A stretch of DNA of 11,127 nucleotides from Bacillota bacterium (GTDB taxonomy: Bacteria; Bacillota_E; RBS10-35; JAJYVN01), in contig JAJZWQ010000110.1 of NCBI GenBank assembly GCA_021846605.1, positions 1-11,127 on the forward strand, written 5' to 3'. How positions within the stretch are numbered: position 1 is the first letter of the stretch; each line of letters starts with the position of its first letter. Below the pieces are notes generated by a model, which searched no databases, was not told the DNA's origin, and saw only the letters and a program-made list of their open reading frames with translations. The position numbers were made by a program, and so were the translations under genes. Below are positions 1-6,225 of the stretch, piece after piece.

Positions 1-129
1 GCGCGCCAGGGCCAGCCGCCCGCTGCGCACGGCGGTCGCCGCCTCCAGGCCGGCGCGGCGCCAGGCCAGGGGCGCCGCGCCGGGGGGCGGTGTCCAGTCG
101 CCACCGATCCAGGAGGGCGTGCCCGTCAT
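1..129 (-). CDS. Unidentified protein, N-terminal 43 residues (runs off left edge)
   Basis: Read on the minus strand, an open frame of 43 codons begins at an ATG (complement of CAT at 127-129) and continues past the window edge. An AGGA Shine-Dalgarno (137-140 on the plus strand) sits 7 nt upstream of that ATG, and third codon positions are almost all G or C, as in the neighbouring genes. The peptide starts MTGTPSWIGGDWTPPPGAA and continues with an Ala/Arg/Leu-rich stretch. It shows no signal peptide, membrane segment or motif that I can assign to a family. The gene diverges from the hydrolase gene at 273, so the two 5' regions share the short AT-rich element near 171-180. With only the N-terminus visible I give no function; that it is a real gene rests on the start context and codon use. 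Confidence 0.5.
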   Translation of the reverse strand, partial: MTGTPSWIGGDWTPPPGAAPLAWRRAGLEAATAVRSGRLALAR

Positions 130-170
130 GCGAGCATCCTGCGCCCGCCGGTCGGGCGGCGCAACCCCCG

Positions 171-179
171 TGATATATT
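171..179 (+). promoter_or_regulatory. Candidate extended -10 promoter element
   Basis: The sequence TGATATATT reads as TG, one base, then TATATT, an extended -10 element of the sigma-70 type. It is the only AT-rich island in an otherwise G/C-saturated stretch. No convincing TTGACA-like -35 is present about 17 bp upstream, which is tolerated in extended -10 promoters. Transcription would start near 186 and give the hydrolase gene a leader of roughly 87 nt if it starts at 273. On the other strand the same island reads TATATC and could serve the divergent gene ending at 1. Confidence 0.4.
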
Positions 180-258
180 GCGGACACGCGGGTGGCGCCG
201 GGGTGTGCCGCCGCGGATGCGCGTCCGGGGCGGCCGGTCCGGCCGCCGCCCCGTCGCC

Positions 259-264
259 GGGGGG
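259..264 (+). promoter_or_regulatory. Ribosome binding site deciding the hydrolase start
   Basis: A GGGGGG run lies 8 nt before the in-frame GTG at 273. The more upstream in-frame GTG at 192 has no purine-rich site and would sit only about 6 nt after the predicted transcription start, so 273 is preferred. Confidence 0.5.
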
Positions 265-272
265 TGGGCGGC

Positions 273-1145
273 GTGCGCGGGCGGGGGGATCCCTGGCGGC
301 ACCGGCAGACCCGGGTCCAGGTGGGGGGCCGGCCCCTGGCCCTGCACTGGGTGACCGGCGGCGCGCTCGCCGAGCCGCCGCTGATCCTGATCCACGGCAT
401 GCTGAGCTCTTGGCGGCAGTGGCGCGGCACCATGGCGCGGCTGGGGGGCGAGCTGCCCCTGGCCGCCGTCGACCTCCCGGGCTTTGGCGCCTCCGGCCTC
501 AGCCACCGCAAGATGGAGGTGCGCCAGTTCGCCGACGCCTGCGAGGAGTGGTGCCGGCTGCAGGGCTGGCCGGCGCTGGCGGTGATCGGGCACTCCTTTG
601 GCGGCGCGGTGCTCCTGGACTGGATCAGCCGCTACCCCGAGCGCTTCCGCACCATCGGGCTGATGGCCCCCGGCGCCATCTTCCACCCCTGGTACACCTC
701 CGGCTACCAGTTCCTGCGCTGGCCGGTGGTCGGGCGGCTGATGGCGCCGGCCGTCATCTGGGCGGTCTCCACGCATACCCTCGGACGGCGCCAGTTCGCG
801 CACCTGGTCGCGGACATCGGCCAGGTGGAGCCCGACGAGGAGGAGGATCTGCGCTGGGGGGCCCGCCGGGCGCGGGAGATGCTGCGGGCGCTGGAGTATT
901 ACCGCTTCCCCACGCTGGAGCGGGATCTGCCGCGCGTGCGCCAGCCGGTCTTCCTGGCGTGGGGGACGGGGGACCGGGTGGTGCCGGTCGAGGACGCCGC
1001 CTTCTTCCGCGCGCATCTGCCCGATTGCCGCGCCACCTTCTGGGAGGGCGTGGGCCATCTGCCGTTCGTGGAGCGGCGCGCGAACGTTGACGACTGGATC
1101 CGCTCGGTGTGGGCCGAGCACCGCGGCCTGGCTACGGTACAATAG
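273..1145 (+). CDS. Alpha/beta hydrolase fold protein
   Basis: This 290-residue protein from a GTG start has the length and motif order of single-domain alpha/beta hydrolases (esterase, lipase, epoxide or haloalkane hydrolase relatives). The sequence shows an oxyanion-type IHGM near residue 41, a nucleophile elbow GHSFGG with Ser108, a D-x-VVP strand end with Asp234 (GTGDRVVP) and the terminal His262 in GVGHLPF. Ser108, Asp234 and His262 form a complete triad in the usual order. Residues about 130-205 form the variable cap region, with several Trp and Tyr that would line a hydrophobic pocket. There is no clear signal peptide, so a cytosolic enzyme is likely. Substrate cannot be read from sequence. 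The DUF503 gene starts 37 nt after its stop, so the two may be co-transcribed. A GTG at 192 would add 27 residues of low-complexity Arg/Pro/Gly sequence and is less likely. Confidence 0.88.
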   Translation: MRGRGDPWRHRQTRVQVGGRPLALHWVTGGALAEPPLILIHGMLSSWRQWRGTMARLGGELPLAAVDLPGFGASGLSHRKMEVRQFADACEEWCRLQGWPALAVIGHSFGGAVLLDWISRYPERFRTIGLMAPGAIFHPWYTSGYQFLRWPVVGRLMAPAVIWAVSTHTLGRRQFAHLVADIGQVEPDEEEDLRWGARRAREMLRALEYYRFPTLERDLPRVRQPVFLAWGTGDRVVPVEDAAFFRAHLPDCRATFWEGVGHLPFVERRANVDDWIRSVWAEHRGLATVQ

Positions 1146-1182
1146 CCCGCACGCGCCGCGGCGCTGGGCGGGGGGGACGGGC

Positions 1183-1464
1183 GTGGTGGTGTGCGTGCTC
1201 TCGGCTGAATTCCGCCTGCCCCAGGCCGAGACCCTGAAGGACAAGCGGCAGGTGGTGCAATCGCTCTTGCGGCGCACCGGCCGCCGCTTTCAGATCGCGA
1301 TCGCCGAGGTGGGCTGGCACGACCACCCGGACCGGCTGGAGGTGGGCGCCGCGGTGGTGAGCACCGAGGGAGCGCACGGTGAGCGGGTGCTGGCCGCCGC
1401 GCTGGACTTCATGGAGCGCGCGTATCCGCTGGAACTGATCGGGGCGGAGGTGGAGCGGCGTTGA
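1183..1464 (+). CDS. DUF503 (YlxP-like) family protein
   Basis: This 93-residue protein fits the DUF503 family in length and pattern. An N-terminal beta strand (VVVCVLSAEFRLP) is followed by the family hallmark LKDKRQVVQSLLRR, then a strand with AIAEVG, and a final part ending AYPLELIGAEVER. Family members are small alpha/beta proteins of 90-100 residues; in Bacillus the YlxP member lies in the nusA-infB-rbfA region, but the molecular function is not established. The start is chosen as the first of three consecutive GTG codons, because a long G run (1171-1177) lies just upstream and the family alignment begins here. An in-frame ATG at 1087 lies inside the hydrolase gene and would add a tail unlike the family. 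Its TGA stop overlaps the TTG start of the phosphoesterase gene. Here it is not next to translation genes. Confidence 0.85.
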   Translation: MVVCVLSAEFRLPQAETLKDKRQVVQSLLRRTGRRFQIAIAEVGWHDHPDRLEVGAAVVSTEGAHGERVLAAALDFMERAYPLELIGAEVERR

Positions 1465-2321
1465 GCAACCGGGGGGGCGGCAACCGGGGGCTGTGGTTGC
1501 TGCCGGCCGCCATGGTCGGGGTGGCGGCGGTGGCCCTGGGGTGGGCCCGCTATGTCGAGCCGCGGCGGCTGGAGGTCCTGGAGTGGGAGGTGCCGCTGCA
1601 GGGGCTGGCCCCCGAGGCGGCCACCGCGATCCTCCAACTCAGCGACCTGCACATCCGCCGGCTCCCCTTCACCCCGCAGGAACTGATCACCGGCCTGGGT
1701 CCGCAGGGGCTGAGCTGCCCCCTGCTCTGCCTCACCGGCGACTACTGCGACCGGCCCGGCGAGGTCGGCGCCGTCGGGGACTTCCTGGCGCCGGTGCTCC
1801 ACGCCATGGCGCTGCACACCGGGCGCCCGGTGCGCGCCTTTGCGGTCTGGGGCAACCACGACCGCGTCGGGGGGTTGGGCGCGCTGGGCGACGTGATGGG
1901 GCGGCTGGGCATCACCGTGCTGGACAACACGGCGACCGAGGCCGTCCCGGGCCTGTGGATCGCCGGGGTGGCCGACCCCACCGCGCGCCGCGACCGTCTG
2001 GGCGACGCCCTGGGCCACGTTCCGCGCGGGCAGCCCCACCTGCTGCTGGCCCACAACCCGGTGATCTTCCCCCGGGCCGCCGAGGCCGGGGTGCCCCTGA
2101 CCCTGGCCGGGCACACGCACGGCGGCCAGGTGCGCGTCGGCAACCTCGACCGCGTCTGGCGGCATGACCGCGCGCGCGCCTACCGCGACGGGGGCTGGTA
2201 CCGTCAGGGCCAGCAGGCGCTGTATGTGAACCGCGGGCTGGGCATGACCCTGGTGCCCTTCCGCCTGAACGCCCGCCCCGAGGCCACCATCCTGCGGCTG
2301 GTGCCGGCGCCCCCGGCCTGA
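1461..2321 (+). CDS. Membrane-anchored calcineurin-like metallophosphoesterase (YkuE/YaeI type)
   Basis: This 286-residue protein starts with TTG inside TTGA, overlapping the DUF503 stop. A GGAGGTGGAG Shine-Dalgarno (1446-1455) supports that start. Residues about 10-30 are a single hydrophobic segment after a basic N-terminus, predicting a membrane anchor or uncleaved signal with the enzyme outside the cytoplasm. All metal-binding blocks of the binuclear metallophosphatase fold are present in order: SDLH (Asp62, His64), GDYCD (Asp94), GNHD (Asn132, His133, Asp134), LAHNP (His198) and GHTHGGQ (His218, His220). The C-terminal YVNRGLGMT...PFRLNARPEATILRL is the usual end of the YkuE/YaeI subgroup, whose members include phosphodiesterases acting on membrane lipids such as UDP-diacylglucosamine. 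The substrate here is not determinable. It is probably co-expressed with DUF503 and the hydrolase. Confidence 0.9.
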   Translation: MSNRGGGNRGLWLLPAAMVGVAAVALGWARYVEPRRLEVLEWEVPLQGLAPEAATAILQLSDLHIRRLPFTPQELITGLGPQGLSCPLLCLTGDYCDRPGEVGAVGDFLAPVLHAMALHTGRPVRAFAVWGNHDRVGGLGALGDVMGRLGITVLDNTATEAVPGLWIAGVADPTARRDRLGDALGHVPRGQPHLLLAHNPVIFPRAAEAGVPLTLAGHTHGGQVRVGNLDRVWRHDRARAYRDGGWYRQGQQALYVNRGLGMTLVPFRLNARPEATILRLVPAPPA

Positions 2322-2334
2322 GCGCCGGGGCGCC
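2306..2334 (+). terminator. GC-rich hairpin across the phosphoesterase stop
   Basis: GGCGCCCC (2306-2313) pairs with GGGGCGCC (2327-2334). GGC (2315-2317) pairs with GCC (2324-2326) after a one-base bulge, leaving a 6-nt loop that contains the TGA stop. The stem is very stable, but no T tract follows, so this is either a U-less terminator or an mRNA 3'-end protecting structure. Confidence 0.45.
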
Positions 2335-2344
2335 GCGCGCACAT

Positions 2345-2357
2345 AATCTGCCAGATT
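2345..2357. promoter_or_regulatory. 13-bp palindrome, candidate operator
   Basis: AATCTG, one central base, then CAGATT form a perfect 6+6 inverted repeat. It lies in the AT-richer intergenic stretch between the phosphoesterase gene and the winged-helix/zinc-ribbon gene. It is 119 bp upstream of the predicted -35 at 2476, too far for a simple roof-type repressor site on that promoter. It may serve another promoter or be coincidental. Confidence 0.3.
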
Positions 2358-2475
2358 GCGTCGAAACTACGCGGGTTGAGGGTGTCCCCACATCCGCCTA
2401 TGCGGTCGCCCCCGCGCAGGATGCCCTTGCCAAACCCCCTGAAAAACCCTCCGTATAAAAATGCCCCGCCAGGGC

Positions 2476-2506
2476 TTGACTTGGGTTGGTGACTTCCACA
2501 TATACT
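2476..2506 (+). promoter_or_regulatory. Candidate sigma-70 promoter for the zinc-ribbon gene
   Basis: A TTGACT -35 (2476-2481) is followed either by CATATA (2499-2504) at a 17-bp spacing or by TATACT (2501-2506) at 19 bp. This is the best -35/-10 pair in the window. Transcription would begin near 2512, directly ahead of the Shine-Dalgarno at 2520-2529, which supports the TTG start at 2539 over the ATG at 2461. Confidence 0.5.
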
Positions 2507-2519
2507 TTCACCAATCTCC

Positions 2520-2529
2520 AGAGGGGGGG
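2520..2529 (+). promoter_or_regulatory. Ribosome binding site deciding the TTG start at 2539
   Basis: AGAGGGGGGG lies 9 nt before an in-frame TTG. The in-frame ATG at 2461 has no comparable site and would precede the predicted promoter. Confidence 0.55.
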
Positions 2530-2538
2530 CTCCGAAGT

Positions 2539-2907
2539 TTGGACCGGGAACAGGTGCTCCAGGAACTGCTGCGTCGCATTGGTGGAACCGAGGGTAGTCT
2601 GCTGACGACGGTCAAGGCCCTGGCCGACGAGTTGGGGATCAAGCCCGAGCGACTGTATTACCTGATTCGCTCCTTCGAAAAGAAGGGCCAGATCGCCACC
2701 ACCAGTCACGGACCCAAGGGCATGGAGTTCAGGGTGGGCAACGGAGAGGCCAAGGCGGCCGCGGCTCCGCGCCGCGGCCGGGTGGCCGCGGCTCCCTCCG
2801 GCCGGCGTTCCGGCGCTTCCCGTTTCTGCCCCTGGTGCGGCCACGCGGTGGAGACCGGCTGGCACTTCTGTCCGGCCTGCGGTGACAAGCTCCCCCAGGT
2901 GGGCTGA
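2539..2907 (+). CDS. Winged-helix-like protein with C-terminal zinc ribbon
   Basis: This predicted 122-residue protein has two parts. Residues 1-67 read as a winged helix-turn-helix: helix (VLQELLRRIG), helix (TTVKALADELGI), a recognition-type helix (KPERLYYLIRSFEKKGQI) and a wing ending in GMEFRV. A low-complexity Ala/Arg/Pro/Gly linker follows (about 70-93). The tail is a zinc ribbon with CPWC and CPAC (Cys97, Cys100, Cys111, Cys114). I know of no named family with exactly this architecture; a DNA-binding regulator is the simplest inference. It has its own probable promoter, ends ahead of a strong hairpin and lies 155 bp before galE, so it could regulate the galactose operon, but nothing in the sequence proves that. 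Starting at ATG 2461 would give 148 residues with an N-terminal tail unlike a folded domain. Confidence 0.75.
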   Translation: MDREQVLQELLRRIGGTEGSLLTTVKALADELGIKPERLYYLIRSFEKKGQIATTSHGPKGMEFRVGNGEAKAAAAPRRGRVAAAPSGRRSGASRFCPWCGHAVETGWHFCPACGDKLPQVG

Positions 2908-2915
2908 GCGCGCGG

Positions 2916-2942
2916 GCGCCGGACGGGATCACCGTCCGGCGC
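2916..2942 (+). terminator. Perfect 11-bp hairpin after the zinc-ribbon gene
   Basis: GCGCCGGACGG (2916-2926) is perfectly complementary to CCGTCCGGCGC (2932-2942) with a GATCA loop, 9 nt after the stop codon. No T run follows. It probably ends or attenuates the zinc-ribbon transcript before galE. Confidence 0.55.
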
Positions 2943-2992
2943 AACGGCTCGCCGGGCCCTCGGCAGGAAACGGCAAGCCATGATGCAAATAG

Positions 2993-3010
2993 CCGCCCTG
3001 TACAGGACGG
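2993..3010. promoter_or_regulatory. galE: Near-perfect palindrome upstream of galE, candidate operator
   Basis: CCGCCCTGTACAGGACGG is an 18-bp inverted repeat with one mismatched pair. Its core CCTGTACAGG (2997-3006) is perfect. It lies 53 bp before the annotated galE start in the only untranslated stretch ahead of the gal operon. That position and symmetry suit a dimeric repressor site. As RNA the same sequence could form only a hairpin with a tight loop. No clear -10/-35 pair is seen here, so the operon promoter is undefined. Confidence 0.35.
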
Positions 3011-3062
3011 AAGGGGCGGGATTCGGCTGCGCACAGAGGCGGACGTTCGGCCCGACGGCCGC

Positions 3063-4103
3063 GTGCTCACCTACTATTTCGACACGCCGGATCCGGACGA
3101 CCGCGCGCCGGCCCCGACGACGGGCCCCGTGCCCGCCGTGCTGGTCACCGGCGCCGCCGGCTATGTGGCCGGTCCGGTGGTGGCGCGCCTGGTGGCGGCC
3201 GGCCACCAGGTCGTCGGCCTGGACAACCTGTCCACCAGCAGTGGCCGCACACTCCCGCCAGGCGTGCACCTGGTCCGGGCCCAGGTGGGCGACCGGGTGG
3301 TCCTGCGGCGCATCTTCTCCGACTGGCGCATCGCGGCGGTCTTCCATTTCGCCGGGGACACCAGCGTGGGCGAGTCGATGACCGAGCCCCTGCGCTACTA
3401 TCAGCACAATGTGCGGGAGTCCCTGGCCCTGCTGGAGGCGGTGCTGGCCTCCGGCGGCGCGCCCTTCATCTTTTCGTCGTCGGCCGCCGTCTACGGGATT
3501 CCCGCGCGCAGCCCCATCCCCGAGGACGCGGTGCTGGCGCCCATCAATCCCTACGGCGAGACCAAGGCCGTCTTCGAGCGCGCCCTGCACTGGGCCGGCG
3601 TGGCCCACGACCTCCCCTGGGCCGCCCTGCGCTACTTCAACGCCGCCGGGAGCGAGGGGGCCTGGGAGCGCAAGGCGGTGGAGACGCACCTCATCCCGCG
3701 CGTCCTGGCCGCGGCCGCCGGGGGCCCTCCGCTGGCGGTCTACGGCCAGGACTACCCGACCCCGGACGGCACGGCCGTCCGGGACTACGTGCATGTGGCC
3801 GACCTCGCCGCCGGGCACCTGGCGGCGCTGGCCCACCTGCGGCGCGGCGGCGAGTCGGGGTGCTTCAACCTGGGGAGCGGCCGGGGGTGCTCGGTGGCCG
3901 AGGTGATCGGGGCCGCCGAGCGCGTCACCGGCCGCCCCGTGCCCTGGGCGCCTGGCCCGCGGCGCGACGGGGATCCGCCCGCGCTGGTGGCCGACGTCTC
4001 GCGGGCGGCCGCCGTGCTGGACTGGCGGGCCAACCGCTCCTCCCTGGGGGAGATCGTCGCCGACGCCTGGCGGGCCTGGCAGGCGGGAGGGGGGCCGGCA
4101 TGA
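3063..4103 (+). CDS. galE: UDP-glucose 4-epimerase
   Basis: GalE interconverts UDP-galactose and UDP-glucose with bound NAD in the cytosol, regenerating UDP-glucose for GalT. Of 346 residues, 30-37 form the Rossmann NAD loop GAAGYVAG. The catalytic set is complete: Ser140 in SSSAAVYG, Tyr164 and Lys168 in PYGETK, with the same spacing as E. coli Ser124/Tyr149/Lys153. RYFNAAGS and DGTAVRDYVHVADLA are further epimerase hallmarks. The start is uncertain. GTG 3063 gives a Pro/Asp-rich N-terminal extension of about 22 residues and has no good Shine-Dalgarno. GTG 3129 would give a 324-residue protein beginning MPAVLVTGAAGY, like typical GalE, but also with only a weak site. The frame stays open and coding-like upstream to about 3021, next to a good GGAAGGGG. 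The stop overlaps the galT start in ATGA, so the two are translationally coupled. Confidence 0.93.
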   Translation: MLTYYFDTPDPDDRAPAPTTGPVPAVLVTGAAGYVAGPVVARLVAAGHQVVGLDNLSTSSGRTLPPGVHLVRAQVGDRVVLRRIFSDWRIAAVFHFAGDTSVGESMTEPLRYYQHNVRESLALLEAVLASGGAPFIFSSSAAVYGIPARSPIPEDAVLAPINPYGETKAVFERALHWAGVAHDLPWAALRYFNAAGSEGAWERKAVETHLIPRVLAAAAGGPPLAVYGQDYPTPDGTAVRDYVHVADLAAGHLAALAHLRRGGESGCFNLGSGRGCSVAEVIGAAERVTGRPVPWAPGPRRDGDPPALVADVSRAAAVLDWRANRSSLGEIVADAWRAWQAGGGPA

Positions 4104-5086
4104 GCGAGCTGCGTCTGGATCCGCTCAGCCTGGAATGGATCACGGTGGCCAGCAAGCGCCTGGGGCGGCCGATCACCACCTCGGCCCAGGGCTGCCCCTT
4201 CTGCCCGGTGCCCGAGGGCGCCAGCGCGGCCGAGCGCGCCGCGAGCGAGGCGCCGCGGCGGGACTACGCGGTCGCGGTCTTTCCCAACCGCTTCCCATCG
4301 TTCGGCGGGGAGGCGGCCCCCGGAGAGGGGCCGCCGCGGACCGACGGCTACGCCTCCGCCCCGGCGGGGGGCCGCGCGGAGATCGTCCTGTATTCCCCCG
4401 TCCACGACACCCACCTGGCCCACATGGACGAGCGGCAGGTGGCGCTGTTGGTGCGGGTGTGGGCCGACCGCACCCGCCGCCTCGCCGCCGACCCCAGCGT
4501 GCGGTATGTCTTCTGCTTCGAGAACCGCGGGCACGCGGTGGGCCAGACCATCGACCACCCCCACGGGCAGATCTACGCCTACCCCTTCGTCCCGCCGCGG
4601 GTGGAGCGCGAACTGGCCGAGGTGCGCCGCCACCAAGACGCCGAGGGGGAGTGCCTGCAGTGCGCCGTGCTGGCGCGCGAGGCCGCCGCCGGGACGCGCC
4701 AGGTGGACGCTGCGCCGGGCTGGACGGTATTCGTGCCCTTTGCCCCGCGCTTCCCCTTTGAACTGCACCTGGTGCCCGCCCGGCACGTGGGGACGCTGGC
4801 CGAGTTGGACACGCGGGAGGTGGAGGGCCTGGCGGCGTTGCTGCGCCGGACCGTGCGCCGCTACGACGGCCTGCACGACCAGCCCATGCCGTACATGATG
4901 TGCATCTTTCAGGCACCGACGCGCGCCGAGGCGGACCTGTGGCACATGCGCCTCACGTTCTATCCCATCCACCGCGCCCAGGGAAAGCTGAAATACCTGG
5001 CGGGGTCGGAGTCGGGGGCGGGGGCCTTTTTGCAGGACGCGACGCCGGAGTCGATGGCCGCGATGCTGGCGGGGGTGCCGCTGTGA
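4100..5086 (+). CDS. galT: Galactose-1-phosphate uridylyltransferase
   Basis: GalT transfers UMP from UDP-glucose to galactose-1-phosphate through a uridylyl-histidine, giving glucose-1-phosphate and UDP-galactose. The 328-residue protein (family about 320-380) shows CPFC (Cys32, Cys35), His102 in SPVHDTH and His153-Pro-His155-Gly-Gln. By alignment with E. coli GalT, Cys32, Cys35, His102 and His153 are the structural zinc ligands and His155 is the nucleophile. The core NRGHAVGQTIDHPHGQIYAY differs from the enteric NPHPHGQ form and resembles the version I associate with Actinomycetota, Deinococcota and Chloroflexota. The C-terminal WHMRLTFYPIHR and KYLAGSESGAGAFLQDATPE are also typical. The ATG overlaps the galE stop (ATGA), with GGGAGGGGGG (4085-4094) 5 nt upstream. 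The stop overlaps galK. Confidence 0.95.
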   Translation: MSELRLDPLSLEWITVASKRLGRPITTSAQGCPFCPVPEGASAAERAASEAPRRDYAVAVFPNRFPSFGGEAAPGEGPPRTDGYASAPAGGRAEIVLYSPVHDTHLAHMDERQVALLVRVWADRTRRLAADPSVRYVFCFENRGHAVGQTIDHPHGQIYAYPFVPPRVERELAEVRRHQDAEGECLQCAVLAREAAAGTRQVDAAPGWTVFVPFAPRFPFELHLVPARHVGTLAELDTREVEGLAALLRRTVRRYDGLHDQPMPYMMCIFQAPTRAEADLWHMRLTFYPIHRAQGKLKYLAGSESGAGAFLQDATPESMAAMLAGVPL

Positions 5087-6225
5087 GGGGCGACGAGGTC
5101 GGCGAGTATGGACGGGAGATCTTCGTGCGGGCTTACGGGAGCCCGCCGGAGCGGGTCTGGCAGGCCCCGGGGCGCGTGAACCTCATCGGGGAGCACACCG
5201 ACTACCAGGAGGGACTCTGCCTGCCGATGGCCATCGACCTGCAGGTCGTGGCGGCGGGGCGCAGGCGCGCGGATGGCGTGCTGCGCGCCTACAGCGCCAC
5301 CCTGGACCGCTGGGCCGAGGCCCGCGTGGAGGGGTTGGCCCCGGGGCCGCGCGGCGACTGGTTCAACTACGTCGCCGGGGTGGCCGCCGAACTGGGCCTG
5401 TCCGGGGGGGCGGACCTCGCCGTGGGCGGGGACGTGCCCCTGGGGGCGGGGGTGTCTTCGTCGGCCGCGTTGGAGGTGGCCGTCGGCGGGCTGCTCGACG
5501 CCCTCTACGGGCTGGGGTGCGCCCCCGAGGACCTGGCGGCGGCGGGCCGGCGGGCCGAGCACCGCTTCGCCGGGGTGGAGACCGGCGTCATGGACCAGCT
5601 GGCCTCGGCCCTGGCCGAGGAAGGGCACGCCCTGCTGCTGGACACGCGCAGCGGTGAGGCCACCCCCGTCCCTTTCCGGCCGGGGGCGGCCGGACTGCGC
5701 CTGGCCGTGGTGGACACGCGCGTCACGCACCAGGTGACGGGCGGCGGCTATCAGGAGCGGGTGGGGGAGGCCCGGGCGGCGGCGGCGGCCCTGGGGCTGC
5801 CCTCGCTGCGGAACGCCACGCCGGCGGCCGTCGCGCGCCTGGAGGACCCGGTCCTGGCGCGCCGGGCCCGGCACATCGTGACCGAGAACCTGCGCGTGCT
5901 GGAGGTGGTGGAGGCCGCCAGCCGCGACGAGTGGGCGCGTGTGGGGCGGGCGCTCTACGCCTCGCACCGCTCCCTGGCCGAGGACTACGCGGTGAGCTGC
6001 GCCGCCCTGGACGCCGTGGTCTCCGCGGCGGCGGCCACGCCGGGGGTCTTCGGGGCGCGCATGACCGGCGCGGGCTTTGGCGGCAGCGCCATCGTGCTCC
6101 TGGACGCCGCGGCCGAGGACCCCTTCCGCGCCAGCCTGGGGCAGGCGTGGATCGAGGGCGGGTGGCCCGACTTCGTCTACCGCGACGTGGATCCGGCCGC
6201 CGGCGCCGGGGAGGCGCTGGAATGA
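5083..6225 (+). CDS. galK: Galactokinase
   Basis: GalK phosphorylates alpha-D-galactose at C1 with ATP, the first committed Leloir step. The 380-residue length matches bacterial galactokinases. The galactokinase signature GRVNLIGEHTDYQ lies at residues 30-42 (Arg31, Glu37 and Asp40 contact galactose or catalysis). The GHMP-kinase ATP loop PLGAGVSSSAALE lies at 119-131. The predicted catalytic-base Asp171 is in GVMDQLASAL. The third GHMP motif MTGAGFGGSAI begins at 327. The start is the GTG in GTGA, overlapping the galT stop, with GGGGG (5071-5075) 7 nt upstream. The stop TGA overlaps the ppc start, so galK sits inside an unbroken coupled chain galE-galT-galK-ppc. Confidence 0.95.
   Translation: MRGDEVGEYGREIFVRAYGSPPERVWQAPGRVNLIGEHTDYQEGLCLPMAIDLQVVAAGRRRADGVLRAYSATLDRWAEARVEGLAPGPRGDWFNYVAGVAAELGLSGGADLAVGGDVPLGAGVSSSAALEVAVGGLLDALYGLGCAPEDLAAAGRRAEHRFAGVETGVMDQLASALAEEGHALLLDTRSGEATPVPFRPGAAGLRLAVVDTRVTHQVTGGGYQERVGEARAAAAALGLPSLRNATPAAVARLEDPVLARRARHIVTENLRVLEVVEAASRDEWARVGRALYASHRSLAEDYAVSCAALDAVVSAAAATPGVFGARMTGAGFGGSAIVLLDAAAEDPFRASLGQAWIEGGWPDFVYRDVDPAAGAGEALE

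Noticed and set aside
192..272. Upstream GTG start for the hydrolase
   Set aside because: It would add 27 low-complexity residues, has no ribosome site and lies almost on the predicted transcription start.
126..1277. A 383-codon minus-strand frame opposite the hydrolase gene
   Set aside because: Composition artefact; the plus strand has a complete catalytic triad and a coherent fold.
2461..2538. ATG start for the zinc-ribbon gene
   Set aside because: It precedes the best promoter in the window and has no Shine-Dalgarno; TTG 2539 has a strong one.
2960..3010. A possible GEMM (cyclic di-GMP) riboswitch, suggested by GGCAAGCC and GCAAATAGCC
   Set aside because: The conserved blocks are too close together for the P2 helix, and the downstream stem of the motif is absent.
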